Under the pieces are notes generated by a model that saw nothing but the letters and a program-made list of their open reading frames with translations, was not told where the DNA came from and did no database searches. Shown here piece after piece: positions 8,220-17,119 of a DNA stretch of 38,422 bases (position 1 is its first letter; each line of letters opens with the position of its first letter). Origin of the DNA: Candidatus Methylomirabilota bacterium (lineage in GTDB: Bacteria; Methylomirabilota; Methylomirabilia; Rokubacteriales; DASRDR01); the NCBI GenBank assembly GCA_036005065.1, contig DASYQW010000162.1, positions 1 through 38,422 of the forward strand, in the 5' to 3' direction. The position numbers and the translations under genes were made by a program.

Positions 8220-9722
8220 ATGAACGAGTACGACAAGCTCATCTTCGAGCTGTCGGTGCCCGGGCGGGTCGGCTTCTCGCTCCCGGATGCCGACGTGCCC
8301 GAAGCCGACCCCGCCCGCCTGCTGCCGGCCGAGCATCTGCGGACGACCCCGCCCGCCCTCCCCGAGGTCAGCGAGTTCGACGCGGTCCGCCACTACACGC
8401 GGCTGTCCCGCATGAACTACGGGGTCGACACCCACTTCTACCCGCTCGGCTCCTGCACCATGAAGTACAACCCGAAGGTCAACGAGGACATGGCGCGGCT
8501 GCCCGGCTTTGCGCGCCTTCACCCGCTGACGCCCGACGAGGCGATGGCGGGGGCGCTCGAGCTGATGGTCCGGCTCGGCGAGATGCTGGCCGAGGTGGTG
8601 GGGATGGACGCGGCGTCGCTCCAGCCGGCCGCCGGGGCCCAGGGCGAGCTGGCCGGGGTGCTGATGATCCGGGCCTTCCACCTCGACCGCGAGGGCAGCC
8701 CGCGGAAGAAGGTGCTCGTGCCCGACTCGGCCCACGGGACGAACCCGGCGTCCACGACGATCGCCGGCTATCAGACGATCCAGCTCAAGTCCGACGCCCA
8801 CGGCGAGGTCGACCTCCTCGACCTCGAGCGGAACCTCGACGAGGACGTGGCGGCGTTCATGATCACGGTGCCGAACACGCTCGGGCTGTTCGAGTCGAAG
8901 ATCCTCGAGATCACCGGGATCTGCCACGCCAAGGGCGCCCAGGTGTACATGGACGGCGCCAATCTGAACGCGCTCCTCGGCATCACCCGGCCGGGCGACC
9001 TCGGTTTCGACGTCGTCCACATGAACCTCCACAAGACGTTCACGACGCCCCACGGCGGCGGGGGCCCCGGTGCCGGCCCGGTCGGAATCAAAGAGCACTT
9101 GAAGCCGTTTCTTCCGGTCCCCGTCCCGAGCCGCGACGGGGAACGCTATCGCCTCGACTGGAAGCGGCCGAAGTCGATCGGGAAGCTCCAGTCGTTCTGG
9201 GGCAACTTCGGCATGCTGGTCCGCGCCTACACCTACATCCGCACGATGGGCCCCGACGGGCTGCGGGCCGTCTCCGACAACGCGATCGTCAATGCGAACT
9301 ACGTGAAGGCCCGCCTCGCCCCGCACTACGACCTCCCGTACGCCGGGCACTGCATGCACGAAGTGGTCTTCTCGGCCCGGCGGCAGAAGCGGCAGGGGGT
9401 GGTGGCGACCGACATCGCCAAGCGGCTCCTCGATCTCGGCTTCTACGCCCCCTCGATCTACTTCCCGATGATCGTCGAGGAAGCGCTGATGATCGAGCCC
9501 ACCGAGACGGAGGCGAAGGAGACGCTCGACCAGTTCTGCGACGCGATGATCCAGATCGCCCACGAGGCGGAGACGGCCCCCGAGACGGTCCACGCGGCGC
9601 CGGTCACGACGCCGGTCAACCGCCTCGACCAGACGCTGGCCGCCCGCCAGCCGAACCTCCGCTGGAGAGCGGGGACCTCCGGGCCGGTGGGGGTACCGCC
9701 GGCCGGACGGGCCGGGCCCTAG
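8220..9722 (+). CDS. gcvPB: Glycine dehydrogenase (decarboxylating) subunit 2
   Basis: C-terminal, PLP-binding half of the split P protein, 500 residues. The PLP lysine is Lys272 in [17 protein letters not shown]; other signatures are [38 protein letters not shown] and the C-terminal [22 protein letters not shown] (in part). AGAGGGA lies about 6 nt before the ATG, 9 nt after gcvPA, so all four gcv genes form one operon. The last 20 or so residues ([16 protein letters not shown]) are low-complexity and just precede repeat copy A, a possible sign of stop-codon drift at the gene end. Confidence 0.95.
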   Translation: MNEYDKLIFELSVPGRVGFSLPDADVPEADPARLLPAEHLRTTPPALPEVSEFDAVRHYTRLSRMNYGVDTHFYPLGSCTMKYNPKVNEDMARLPGFARLHPLTPDEAMAGALELMVRLGEMLAEVVGMDAASLQPAAGAQGELAGVLMIRAFHLDREGSPRKKVLVPDSAHGTNPASTTIAGYQTIQLKSDAHGEVDLLDLERNLDEDVAAFMITVPNTLGLFESKILEITGICHAKGAQVYMDGANLNALLGITRPGDLGFDVVHMNLHKTFTTPHGGGGPGAGPVGIKEHLKPFLPVPVPSRDGERYRLDWKRPKSIGKLQSFWGNFGMLVRAYTYIRTMGPDGLRAVSDNAIVNANYVKARLAPHYDLPYAGHCMHEVVFSARRQKRQGVVATDIAKRLLDLGFYAPSIYFPMIVEEALMIEPTETEAKETLDQFCDAMIQIAHEAETAPETVHAAPVTTPVNRLDQTLAARQPNLRWRAGTSGPVGVPPAGRAGP

Positions 9723-9724
9723 GA

Positions 9725-9852
9725 CCCTGTCGGAGTAACTCGGGAGCTCGCCCCGAGCGCGCGCCCCGTCGGGCAGCGCTCCGAGCGGCGGCTGTGCCGC
9801 CGCAACCGAAGGGGGGCATCGGGGGGTCTTCCGAGACCCCCCCGAGCAACTA
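9725..9852 (-). repeat. Dispersed intergenic repeat, copy A
   Basis: Read on the minus strand it begins CTAG (containing the stop of glyQS), then a hairpin CGGGGGGGTCT/AGACCCCCCG, then GGCGGC...GCCGCCGCTCGGAGCGCTG, and ends GAGTTACTCCGACAGGG near 9725. It fills the gap between the convergent gcvPB and glyQS genes and could act as terminator for glyQS. Related copies are at 18109, 24244, 29532, 33386 and 38141. Confidence 0.8.
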
Positions 9853-11340
9853 GCCGCTGGCGCTCGGCTGGCTCGGGTACCGCTCAGCGATGCTCGTCCA
9901 CGCGGTGCCCGTGAGGAGCGCCGCGCACACGCTCTCGAGCTCCGCGATCGGAACGCGGATCTGGCCCATCGAGTCGCGGTCCCGAACGGTCACCCGCTCG
10001 TCCCCCACCTCGCCCTTGGTCGGATCCCCGACCGTCTGGACGTCCACGGTGACGCAGTACGGTGTGCCCACTTCGTCCTGGCGCCGGTACAGCCGCCCGA
10101 TGGCGGCCGTGTCGTCGTATACCGTGACCCAACGCTGGGCAAGCCGGTCGCGGAGCTCCCAGGCGCGGGCGACGATATCCTCCCGCTTCCTGAGGAGGGG
10201 AAGGACGGCGATTTTGACCGGCGCCACCTCGGGGTGGAACCGGAGGACGACCCGCCTTTCGCCGCGGACCTCTTCGGTCCGGTAGGCGTCGGTCAGGAAC
10301 GCCAGGAGGCTCCGGTCCACGCCGGCCGAGGGCTCGATCACGTAGGGAACGACGTGAGCCTTCCGCTCTTCGTCGAAATACGTGAGCGTCTTACCGCTGA
10401 CGGCGGCGTGCTGCTTGAGGTCGAAGTCGGTCCGGTTGGCGATCCCCTCGAGCTCGCTCCAGCCGATGGCGAACTGGTACTCGATGTCCACCGTGCGCTT
10501 GGCGTAGTGGGATAGCTCGTCTTTGCCGTGCTCGCGGATCCGCAGGTTCTCGGCCCGGATGCCGTACCGCTGGTACCAGCCGAAGCGCTCCTCGATCCAC
10601 CGCTCGTGCCAGTACTCGTCGGCTGGTTGCCCTCCCACGGTGTCGTGCGGGTTCACGAAGAACTCGATCTCCATCTGCTCGAACTCGCGCGTGCGGAAGA
10701 TGAAGTTCCCCGGGGTGATCTCGTTCCGGAAACTCTTGCCGATCTGCGCGATCCCGAACGGCAGCTTCCGCCGCACCGCCTGGAGCACGTTGTCGAAGTT
10801 CACGAAGATCCCCTGGGCGGTCTCCGGCCGGAGGTAGGTGACGGCGGCATCCTCCTCGACCGGCCCCATGAACGTCTTGAACATGAGGTTGAACTGCCGG
10901 GGCGGCGTCAGCTCGCCCTTGCCGCATTCGGGGCACAGTGTCCGCCGGGTGCCGCAGTGCTTGCAGGGCTCTCTCGCCGGCACCTCGAACCTGTTGTCCG
11001 TCTTGGCCGGGCAGTAGTGGACCCACGGCTGCTCGTCGAGCTTGTCGGCGCGGAAGCGCCGCTTGCACGCCCGGCAATCCACCATGGGGTCGGTGAAGTG
11101 GTCCAGGTGCCCGCTCGCCTTCCACACGCGGGGGTGCATCAGGATCGCCGCGTCGAGCCCCGCCATGTCGCGGCGGCGGAGGACGGTGTCGCGCCACCAC
11201 AGCTCTTTGATGTTCCGCTTCAACTCGACGCCAAGCGGCCCATAGTCCCAGCACGACCCGGTCCCTCCGTAGATCTCGCTGGACTGGTAGACGAAGCCGC
11301 GACGCTTGGAGAGCGAGACGAGGGTGTCCATCTCGACCAT
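9850..11340 (-). CDS. glyQS: Glycyl-tRNA synthetase, dimeric (alpha2) class II type
   Basis: A 496-residue class II synthetase charging tRNA-Gly. Visible features in order: N-terminal [19 protein letters not shown]; a cysteine-bearing insertion ([25 protein letters not shown]); [12 protein letters not shown]; motif 2 [13 protein letters not shown] with [11 protein letters not shown]; motif 3 [15 protein letters not shown]; and a C-terminal anticodon-binding domain ([12 protein letters not shown]). This is the eukaryote/Thermus-like type, not the alpha2beta2 type of E. coli. The ATG at 11340 has no Shine-Dalgarno sequence but TAGCCT lies exactly 6 nt upstream, fitting a leaderless mRNA; Met4 (11331) is an alternative. 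It converges on the gcv operon across repeat copy A. Confidence 0.96.
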   Translation of the reverse strand: MVEMDTLVSLSKRRGFVYQSSEIYGGTGSCWDYGPLGVELKRNIKELWWRDTVLRRRDMAGLDAAILMHPRVWKASGHLDHFTDPMVDCRACKRRFRADKLDEQPWVHYCPAKTDNRFEVPAREPCKHCGTRRTLCPECGKGELTPPRQFNLMFKTFMGPVEEDAAVTYLRPETAQGIFVNFDNVLQAVRRKLPFGIAQIGKSFRNEITPGNFIFRTREFEQMEIEFFVNPHDTVGGQPADEYWHERWIEERFGWYQRYGIRAENLRIREHGKDELSHYAKRTVDIEYQFAIGWSELEGIANRTDFDLKQHAAVSGKTLTYFDEERKAHVVPYVIEPSAGVDRSLLAFLTDAYRTEEVRGERRVVLRFHPEVAPVKIAVLPLLRKREDIVARAWELRDRLAQRWVTVYDDTAAIGRLYRRQDEVGTPYCVTVDVQTVGDPTKGEVGDERVTVRDRDSMGQIRVPIAELESVCAALLTGTAWTSIAERYPSQPSASG

Positions 11341-11352
11341 GTCATGAGGCTA
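11341..11352 (-). promoter_or_regulatory. Candidate -10 element of a leaderless glyQS transcript
   Basis: On the minus strand TAGCCT (11352-11347) is followed by six bases and the glyQS ATG at 11340. It is preceded by TGC, giving an extended -10 look. No -35 box or ribosome binding site is evident. Confidence 0.35.
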
Positions 11353-11475
11353 GCACAGGCTCCCGTCGGCGGCCACGGCGGCGTCGCGGCCCTCCGGCGA
11401 CCGCGGCCGGAGCCGCCTGAACGGCGCAGGCAAGGCCTTGACGGCCTCCCCGGCATCCGCATAGACTGCCTTCAC
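11350..11475 (-). CDS. Possible small ORF or gene remnant upstream of glyQS
   Basis: A 41-codon frame with a GTG start (11475) and the purine-rich sequence GAGGAGG just 3 nt before it, inside a small inverted repeat (CGGTGCCTCC/GAGGAGGACCG). The product begins VKAVYADAGEAVKALP and then becomes arginine-rich. I do not recognise it. It may be a peptide, a decayed gene start, or chance coding in GC-rich DNA. It shares its stop codon with the proposed glyQS -10 element. Confidence 0.2.
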   Translation of the reverse strand: MKAVYADAGEAVKALPAPFRRLRPRSPEGRDAAVAADGSLC

Positions 11476-11715
11476 GGTCCTCCTCGGAGGCACCGTGTCC
11501 CATGCTCTCGGTTCGTGGACACGTTCGACCAACCTCCTTACCTCGGGATGTTCGGCGGTGCGACGGGAGGGGGCCGGCTGCGGCGTTCTTGGCGAGGCCG
11601 ATCGGGTCGGCCTCGGCGACGCGAGGATCGGTCCGCTGCGCTTGCCCGGCCGCCGGGGCCAATCCGGCATACTCTGGCGCGTGGCGTAGAGGCGACAATG
11701 GAGGGACGGGCGACT
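11353..11715. other. Divergent intergenic region between glyQS and glyA
   Basis: About 360 bases containing the possible 41-codon frame above and the expected glyA promoter. CATACT at 11668-11673 is a plausible -10 for glyA but no good -35 lies at the right distance. No repeat copy and no RNA gene is recognised here. Confidence 0.35.
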
Positions 11716-13044
11716 ATGGCACTCCGTGAGTCGGACCCCGAGGTCTTCGGCATCCTCCGGCGGGAACGGGAGCGGCAGCGCGAGGGCATGGAACTCATCC
11801 CTTCGGAGAACTACGTCTCGGAGGCGGTCCTGGAGGCGATGGGCAGCGTCTTCACGAACAAATACTCCGAGGGATACCCCGGGCGGCGCTACTACGGCGG
11901 CAACGAGAACGTCGATGACGTCGAGCGGCTGGCGCAGGAACGGGCCAAGGCGCTCTTTGGCGTGCCCCACGCCAACGTGCAGCCGTACTCCGGGAGTCCC
12001 GCGAACCTGGCCGTCTACGTGGCCACCTGCCAGCCCGGCGATCCCATCATGGGGCAGAACCTGCCCGACGGCGGACATCTCACCCACGGGTGGAAGGTGA
12101 GCGTCACCGGCACGTACTACCGCAGCATCCCCTATCACGTGAAGAAGGACGGCTACATCGATTTCGAGGACGTCTGGCGGTTGGCCCGTGAGCACCGGCC
12201 CCGGCTCATCTGGTGCGGGGCCACGGCATACGTCCGGGAATTCCCCTTCGAGAGGTTCGCGGAGGTGGCCGACGAGGTCGGCGCCTTCTTCGCCGCCGAC
12301 ATCGCGCACATCGCGGGGCTGGTCATCGCCGAGGCTCACAAGAGCCCGGTGCCGTACGCGCACGTGGTCACCACCACGACCCACAAGACGCTGCGCGGCC
12401 CGCGCGGCGCTATGATCATGGCCACGCAGAAGGGACTGAAGAAGGATCCCGAGCTGGCCGACCGGATCGACCGGGCAATCTTCCCGGGGCTGCAGGGTGG
12501 CCCCCACGACCACACGACAGCGGCCATCGCGGTGGCGCTGAGCGAAGCCGCCCAGCCCTCGTTTCGGGAGTACGGCCATCAGGTCGTCGCCAACGCCAAG
12601 GCTCTGGCCGAGGGACTTCTCCGCCGGGGCGTCCGGCTCGTGACCGGTGGGACCGACAACCACATGATGCTGATCGATCTCACCGCGGGCGGCCCGGGCC
12701 GCGGCGTCTTCCTGCAGGAGGCCCTGGACCGCGTCGGGATCACGGTGAACAAGAACACGATCCCCGGCGAGCCATCGTCGGCGTTCTATCCGTCGGGCGT
12801 CAGGCTGGGGACTCCCGCGGCGACGACTCGGGGCATGCGGGAGCCCGAGATGGATCGGATCGCGGCGTGGATCGCCGCGGTGGTGGACGAGCTTCGCGAG
12901 TTTCAGCTTCCCGAAGGACGGGAGGAACGGACCGCCCGCCTCGAAGCGTTCCGTCGCGCGATCGAGAAGAACGCTCGGTTGGCCGCCATGCGGGAGGACG
13001 TCCGGAGCTTCTGCCTGAAGTTCCCGGTTCCTGGCACGGCCTGA
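11716..13044 (+). CDS. glyA: Serine hydroxymethyltransferase
   Basis: A 442-residue PLP enzyme interconverting serine plus THF with glycine plus methylene-THF. Signatures are MELIPSENYVS, NKYSEGYPGRRYYGGNE, the PLP-lysine segment TTTTHKTLRGPRG with Lys224, and PGLQGGPHDHTTAAIAVAL. The ATG at 11716 has GAGGGA (11701-11706) at 9 nt; an in-frame ATG at 11698 would add six residues (MEGRAT) and overlap that ribosome binding site. It is monocistronic but lies two genes from the glycine cleavage operon, with which it shares methylene-THF and glycine. Length is slightly above the usual 415-430, mostly through a longer C-terminal helix. Confidence 0.96.
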   Translation: MALRESDPEVFGILRRERERQREGMELIPSENYVSEAVLEAMGSVFTNKYSEGYPGRRYYGGNENVDDVERLAQERAKALFGVPHANVQPYSGSPANLAVYVATCQPGDPIMGQNLPDGGHLTHGWKVSVTGTYYRSIPYHVKKDGYIDFEDVWRLAREHRPRLIWCGATAYVREFPFERFAEVADEVGAFFAADIAHIAGLVIAEAHKSPVPYAHVVTTTTHKTLRGPRGAMIMATQKGLKKDPELADRIDRAIFPGLQGGPHDHTTAAIAVALSEAAQPSFREYGHQVVANAKALAEGLLRRGVRLVTGGTDNHMMLIDLTAGGPGRGVFLQEALDRVGITVNKNTIPGEPSSAFYPSGVRLGTPAATTRGMREPEMDRIAAWIAAVVDELREFQLPEGREERTARLEAFRRAIEKNARLAAMREDVRSFCLKFPVPGTA

Positions 13045-13123
13045 AGAGGTTGGCCTCAGCGACAGCCCGACCAACCATCCGAGGAAGCGCGGCTCCGCCA
13101 AGCCGAACGGTGTGTCTCGCCGT

Positions 13124-13145
13124 CGCCCGCCCTCGGGTGCGGGCG
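13124..13145 (+). terminator. Hairpin downstream of glyA
   Basis: CGCCCGC (13124-13130), 8-nt loop, GCGGGCG (13139-13145), about 80 nt after the glyA stop. No T-tract. Possible terminator. Confidence 0.35.
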
Positions 13146-13305
13146 GAACGGCCTGTAACCCTGTGCGGTTGAACGGGAAATCGACACTCCCGGCGGATGG
13201 CCGGCGTTCCGTGCCGGGCCCGATCCTCCGGGCCTCCTCGTGCCGGGCGGGTCGTCTCGATCGGCGGTACCGCTCGGCAAAAGGCTGAACGCGACGAGAA
13301 GGGGC

Positions 13306-13335
13306 TTGACAGGTTTTTGCCGGACGTGATATGCG
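13306..13335 (+). promoter_or_regulatory. Sigma70-type promoter of the CoA-transferase operon
   Basis: A perfect TTGACA at 13306-13311 is followed by TATGCG at 13330-13335 (18-nt spacer). The downstream gene starts at 13591, so the leader would be about 250 nt. Confidence 0.6.
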
Positions 13336-13590
13336 GTAACGCACCTGGCTCACGGATCGGGACCCCACCCCACCATCGGTGTCATGACAGCTGGTCGCGC
13401 GGCGCGCGTGACCGGCCAAGGAGGCGGGGAGAGCTAACGAGATCGATCCCCTCCCGTGGCCTGAGGCACCTGGCTCCCAGCGCTGCCCGAGGCCAGTCTC
13501 CCGGTTCGCATGGTTTGAAGAAGGAGGCCAAGACAAGGGCGAGGACGTGTCGCCTGGCGCTTCAACGGCTCCAGTGACAAGGAGGTCAGC
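13336..13590 (+). other. Long untranslated leader of the CoA-transferase operon
   Basis: No recognisable protein. It contains an 11-base direct repeat GCACCTGGCTC at 13341-13351 and 13466-13476, purine-rich ribosome-binding-like runs (CCAAGGAGGCGGGGAG near 13418, GAAGAAGGAGG near 13517) and finally AAGGAGG just before the CaiB gene. No known riboswitch class is recognised. The rest of the 13045-13590 gap holds only the hairpin and the promoter. Confidence 0.4.
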
Positions 13591-14994
13591 ATGTCGAAGA
13601 GCTATCCGGTGTTAAATTGGCCCGCCGTTCCGACGCCGACCCCGGAGGACGTCTACAAAGGGGAGAGCGACAAGGCGAAGGAGTACGCCTTGTGGCTCGA
13701 GGACAATCTCCGCCAGAGCAAGAACTTCGAGAAGCCCGAGGCGCTCGACACCATCCGGGTGCTGGACTGCACCAGCCAGATGATCATCGGCCACTGGTGC
13801 TCGTCGCTCTTCGCCGAGCTGGGGGCCGAAGTCATCATGGTCGAGCCGCCCGGCGGGGATCCCCTCCGCAAGCTGACCCCCTTCGGCCGGAAAGAGTACA
13901 TGTTCAAGGATTCCGTCAGCGGTGAGGAGGTCGGGGCCCGGTTCCTGGCCGAGGCCCGCAGCAAAGAGTCCGTCACCCTGGACCTGACCAAGCCCGAGGG
14001 GCGTGAGATCCTGAAGAAGCTCGCCACCCACGCCGATGTCATCATCGAGAACGCGCCCCCCGGCCAGTGGGACGAGTGGGGGATCGGCTATCGGCAGCTC
14101 TCCCAGATCAATCCCCGTCTGGTCTACTGCTGGGTCGGTCAGCTCGGCCAGTGGGGGCCCCTGAAGGACAAGCCGGGCAACCTCGATCCCACCGCGCAGG
14201 CCGCCTGCGGCTTCGTCCACGGGACCGGCGCGCCGGTGGCCTTCGGCGGCACCCCCACCCGGTCCGGCTGGTGGATGTGCGATCAGGTCGGGGGCACCGG
14301 CGCGGCCATCGGGATCATGACGGCCCTCAACTACCGGGACAAGGTCTCGGGGCGGGGTCAGTTCGTCGAGGCCACCGGCGCCGCCGGGGTCATCCGGATC
14401 CTGGACTACAACTGGGGCTGGTATGGGATCGACGGCAGCATCCGGCCCCGCTACGGCAACTGGGACCTGGCCATCTGCATCTACGCCGTGAATCCCTGCA
14501 AGGACGGCCAGATCATGGTGGGGGGCGGCCACGACCGGCTCTGGTACCGGATCTGGCGGACGGCCGGGAAGGATCGCCCGGAGGTCGAGGAGCACATCGT
14601 CGAAGACCCCAAGATGAAGGAAGTGACCAACCGGCTGCCCCATTACGCGCAGGTGGAGACCTACACGTCGCTCTGCGAGTGGATGAAGGACAACACCCGC
14701 TCGGAGGCGGAGACCAAGCTCCAGGCCGAAGAGGTGGCCTCGGGCGGCGTGTCCTTCCTCGATGAGGTCTCCGAGTTTCCGCACTACAAGTACCGGGGGC
14801 ACCTGGAGGTCATCGATGACGTCTTTTACGGCAGGGTCCTGATCGGGGCCTCGGCCTTCCTCGGCCAGCGGACTCCGGGCCGGGTGAAGTGGATCGGCCG
14901 GCCGACGGCGTATGACAACGAGGGTGTGTATCGCCGGCTCCTGGGCTTCACCAAGGCGGACATGGACGGGCTCAAGCAGAAAGGGGTGATCTGA
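13591..14994 (+). CDS. CaiB/BaiF family (class III) CoA-transferase, first subunit
   Basis: A 467-residue family III CoA-transferase, moving CoA between acyl-CoA and a free acid through an aspartyl-CoA intermediate. Family blocks: RVLDCTSQMIIGHWCSSLFAELGAEVIMVEPPGGDPLR (in part), SVTLDLTKPEGREILKKL, ADVIIENAPPGQWDEWGIGY, and YRDKVSGRGQFVEATGA. The probable catalytic Asp is Asp231 in GWWMCDQVGG, aligned by motif with the active-site Asp of this family. AAGGAGGTC lies 5 nt before the ATG. An N-terminal extension of about 55 residues precedes the usual start. Its TGA overlaps the ATG of the next, homologous gene (TGATG), which points to a heteromeric enzyme of the benzylsuccinate CoA-transferase (BbsEF) kind. 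The substrate is not readable from sequence. Confidence 0.88.
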   Translation: MSKSYPVLNWPAVPTPTPEDVYKGESDKAKEYALWLEDNLRQSKNFEKPEALDTIRVLDCTSQMIIGHWCSSLFAELGAEVIMVEPPGGDPLRKLTPFGRKEYMFKDSVSGEEVGARFLAEARSKESVTLDLTKPEGREILKKLATHADVIIENAPPGQWDEWGIGYRQLSQINPRLVYCWVGQLGQWGPLKDKPGNLDPTAQAACGFVHGTGAPVAFGGTPTRSGWWMCDQVGGTGAAIGIMTALNYRDKVSGRGQFVEATGAAGVIRILDYNWGWYGIDGSIRPRYGNWDLAICIYAVNPCKDGQIMVGGGHDRLWYRIWRTAGKDRPEVEEHIVEDPKMKEVTNRLPHYAQVETYTSLCEWMKDNTRSEAETKLQAEEVASGGVSFLDEVSEFPHYKYRGHLEVIDDVFYGRVLIGASAFLGQRTPGRVKWIGRPTAYDNEGVYRRLLGFTKADMDGLKQKGVI

Positions 14995-16340
14995 TGGCTG
15001 AGACCCTGAGCTTCGAAGAGTTCTGTCGCGACGTCTTCGATCCGAAGAAGCTCTTCTCGAAGCCGGAGCCGTTGAAGGGGACGCGCTTCCTCAGCTGTAC
15101 CCAATACATCCTCGGGCCCTCCTGTGCGAACTATCTGGCCGAGCTGGGGGCCGAGGTGATCAAGATCGAGCTGCCCCGCCGGGGCGAGCCGATGCGCCAC
15201 ACCACCCCCTTCAACGAGCCCAAGCTCTATCCGCTGTCCAAGCAGATGCCGGAGATGGGGACCGGGCTCGGCTTCTACGGGGCCAACCACAACGAGTACT
15301 TCCTCTCGGTCGATTTCCACAAGCCGGAAGGCCAGGCCATCGTCAAGATGCTGGCGTCCAAGTGCGACGGCGTCGTGGAGAACTACCGGGCCGGGACCTT
15401 CGACCGGTGGGGGATCGGCTACCGGCAGCTCAGCGAGATCAATCCCCGGCTCATCTACCAGTGGCTGGGGGGCTTCGGGGGCTGGGGGCCCGGGCGGAAG
15501 CGCGCGAGCTACGACATCCTGGGTCAGGCCCAGGGCGGCTGCTTCTCGGTCACCGGCTGGCCGCTCGACAAGGGCGGCCTCCCGGCCAAGCAGACCATCT
15601 GGATCATGGACTACTGGGGCGGCATGATGGGGGCCTTCCAGGTCCTGGCCTGCATGTACTGGCGGGACAACGTCTCGGGCCTGGGGAACTTCATGGAATA
15701 CTCCCAGGTGCAAGGCGCCCAGCGGCACCTCTCCGACTGCATCGCCCTCTTCGGCCGGTACGGCCTGGTGGCGCAGCGCTGGGGGAACTGGGACACGCTG
15801 CTTTGCGTCCACGGGATCGTCAAGTGCGGTAAGTCGTCGTATCCCGACTCCAAGAACCCGCAGGAGATGGAGGAGGGGTACATCCTGGTCAGCGCGTATA
15901 CGGACGCCGACTTCGCCAAGCTGATGCGGCTCATCAAGCGGGACGACCTAGCGACGAAGTACAAGACCCACGACGAGCGGGTGAAGGCCGAGAGCCAGTA
16001 CGAGATCTACCCCGCGATCGAGGCGTGGGCCAAGGACAAGACCAAGGAGCAGGCCCGTGATATCCTGACCAAAGAAGGGATCAACAACCAGCCGGTCTGG
16101 AACTCGAAGGAGGTGTCGAACCAGGAGCACTTCCACCTCCGCGGGGAGCTGGAATGGCTGGACGATCCCACGTTCGGCGAGGTCCAGAGCCAGGGCCCTG
16201 CCTTCCACCTCTCGGAGTCCCCGCCCCGCCACAAGTGGGCGCTCAAGCCGGTGGGGGCGGACAACGAGTACATCCTCGGCAAGCTCTGCGGCTTCTCCAA
16301 GACGAAGATCGCGGAGCTCGAGGCGGACGCGATCATTTGA
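14994..16340 (+). CDS. CaiB/BaiF family (class III) CoA-transferase, second subunit
   Basis: A 448-residue paralogue of the preceding gene with the same plan: FLSCTQYILGPSCANYLAEL, GAEVIKIELPRRGEPMRH, EYFLSVDFHKPEGQ, GVVENYRAGTFDRWGIGYRQ and YWRDNVSGLGNFMEY. The likely catalytic Asp is Asp206 in IWIMDYWGGMM. Start and stop of the pair overlap by one base (TGATG), so the two chains are probably made in equal amounts and assemble together. Both copies keep the family Asp, so neither is an obvious dead subunit. A C-terminal segment (KDKTKEQARDILTKEGI) is the usual variable substrate-side domain. The zinc-ribbon gene follows after 31 nt. Confidence 0.88.
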   Translation: MAETLSFEEFCRDVFDPKKLFSKPEPLKGTRFLSCTQYILGPSCANYLAELGAEVIKIELPRRGEPMRHTTPFNEPKLYPLSKQMPEMGTGLGFYGANHNEYFLSVDFHKPEGQAIVKMLASKCDGVVENYRAGTFDRWGIGYRQLSEINPRLIYQWLGGFGGWGPGRKRASYDILGQAQGGCFSVTGWPLDKGGLPAKQTIWIMDYWGGMMGAFQVLACMYWRDNVSGLGNFMEYSQVQGAQRHLSDCIALFGRYGLVAQRWGNWDTLLCVHGIVKCGKSSYPDSKNPQEMEEGYILVSAYTDADFAKLMRLIKRDDLATKYKTHDERVKAESQYEIYPAIEAWAKDKTKEQARDILTKEGINNQPVWNSKEVSNQEHFHLRGELEWLDDPTFGEVQSQGPAFHLSESPPRHKWALKPVGADNEYILGKLCGFSKTKIAELEADAII

Positions 16341-16371
16341 CGCCCGGCCCTGACGGGAAAGGAGGAGATGC

Positions 16372-16794
16372 ATGGCGGAGGTCAGCTACGCCCACTGTTC
16401 GCTGCTCTTGGAGTGTCCCAAGTGTCATGTGGTCAACTACATGGACCCGTTCAGCTTCTGGAACTTCTCGGGGAAGATCAAGTGCGCCGGCTGTGACGGG
16501 ATCTATGCCGTTGCCTTCACGAACGGCCAGCGGGTGAAGGGGCCGGAGCCGGCCGAGGGGCCGCACGACCGGTTGCCGGGCTACGCTCAGACCAAGGACT
16601 TCAAGACCGACTACAAGACGACGGACAAGGTGAGCCCGCCGGCCTACGCCCGGGCCCCGGACCAGAAGCACGGACCGACCTACAAGAACGTCCGGGGCAA
16701 GCTGGTGTCGGCCGGCAAGCTGACGGCTAGCGACCTGGTGGGGAGCCGGCCGCGCTTCATCATCGAGGGCAAACCGTATCAGCCGGCGAAGTAG
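16372..16794 (+). CDS. Small zinc-ribbon-like protein of the CoA-transferase operon
   Basis: A 140-residue protein with a four-cysteine ribbon at its N-terminus: C15-P-K-C18 and C38-A-G-C41, separated by 19 residues including the aromatic stretch DPFSFWNFSG. The rest is lysine-rich and hydrophilic with no membrane segment (KDFKTDYKTTDKV; FIIEGKPYQPAK at the end). AAAGGAGG lies about 7 nt before the ATG. It directly follows the paired CoA-transferase genes, so a role as accessory or third subunit of that enzyme is plausible by position only. I do not recognise the family. Confidence 0.75.
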   Translation: MAEVSYAHCSLLLECPKCHVVNYMDPFSFWNFSGKIKCAGCDGIYAVAFTNGQRVKGPEPAEGPHDRLPGYAQTKDFKTDYKTTDKVSPPAYARAPDQKHGPTYKNVRGKLVSAGKLTASDLVGSRPRFIIEGKPYQPAK

Positions 16795-17119
16795 GCGACG
16801 ACCGGGACGCTCCGGACCTGGCCGAGTGAAGGGGCGTTCCGCGTCTAAGCGAACGAGGGGGCATTCCGGATCTAGCCGCCCCGGCGGACCGGCGGAGAGG
16901 AAGCCTGCCCGGCCCAGCCGAGGCGGCGGACCGGCGGAGAGGAAGCCTGCCCGGCCCAGCCGAGGCGGCGGACCGGCGGAGAGGAAGCCTACCCGGCCCA
17001 GCCGAGGCGGCGGACCGGCGGAGGCGAAGCGTGCCCGGCCCGGCCGTGTCGCTGGGGGCGCGGAAAAGAAGCGTTCCGCGTCTGGCGGCGGCGAAGCCGT
17101 GGAGAGGAGACAATCCAAG
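16795..17119 (+). other. Gap with repeat-rich, possibly coding DNA
   Basis: The 325 bases between two small genes consist of imperfect copies of a GCGTTCCGCGTCTA-like phrase (16834, 16861, 17070) and the 42-bp tandem repeat listed separately. The plus-strand frame of the following gene is open from a GTG at 16826 through the whole stretch, so it may encode a Lys/Arg/Pro/Gly-rich N-terminal extension rather than be untranslated. Confidence 0.4.
16881..17044 (+). repeat. 42-bp tandem repeat (about 3.7 units)
   Basis: The phrase GAGGAAGCC recurs at 16897, 16939 and 16981, with a degenerate fourth unit (GAGGCGAAGC) near 17021. The period is exactly 42 bp, that is 14 codons; the first three units differ by one base in the compared region (CTGCCC versus CTACCC). 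In the frame of the downstream gene each unit reads approximately GGGPAERKPARPSR. The multiple-of-three period keeps the frame open. Confidence 0.85.

Noticed and set aside
6786-9593. 935-codon open frame antisense to the gcv operon, and similar long antisense frames (776-2620, 19610-22453, 11350-13536)
   Set aside because: They are mirror frames of GC-rich coding genes, rich in Arg/Gly/Pro with no recognisable domain; the opposite strand carries well-supported conserved proteins.
16881-17044. CRISPR-like array
   Set aside because: The 42-bp units are contiguous with no spacers and remain in one open frame; this is a tandem repeat.
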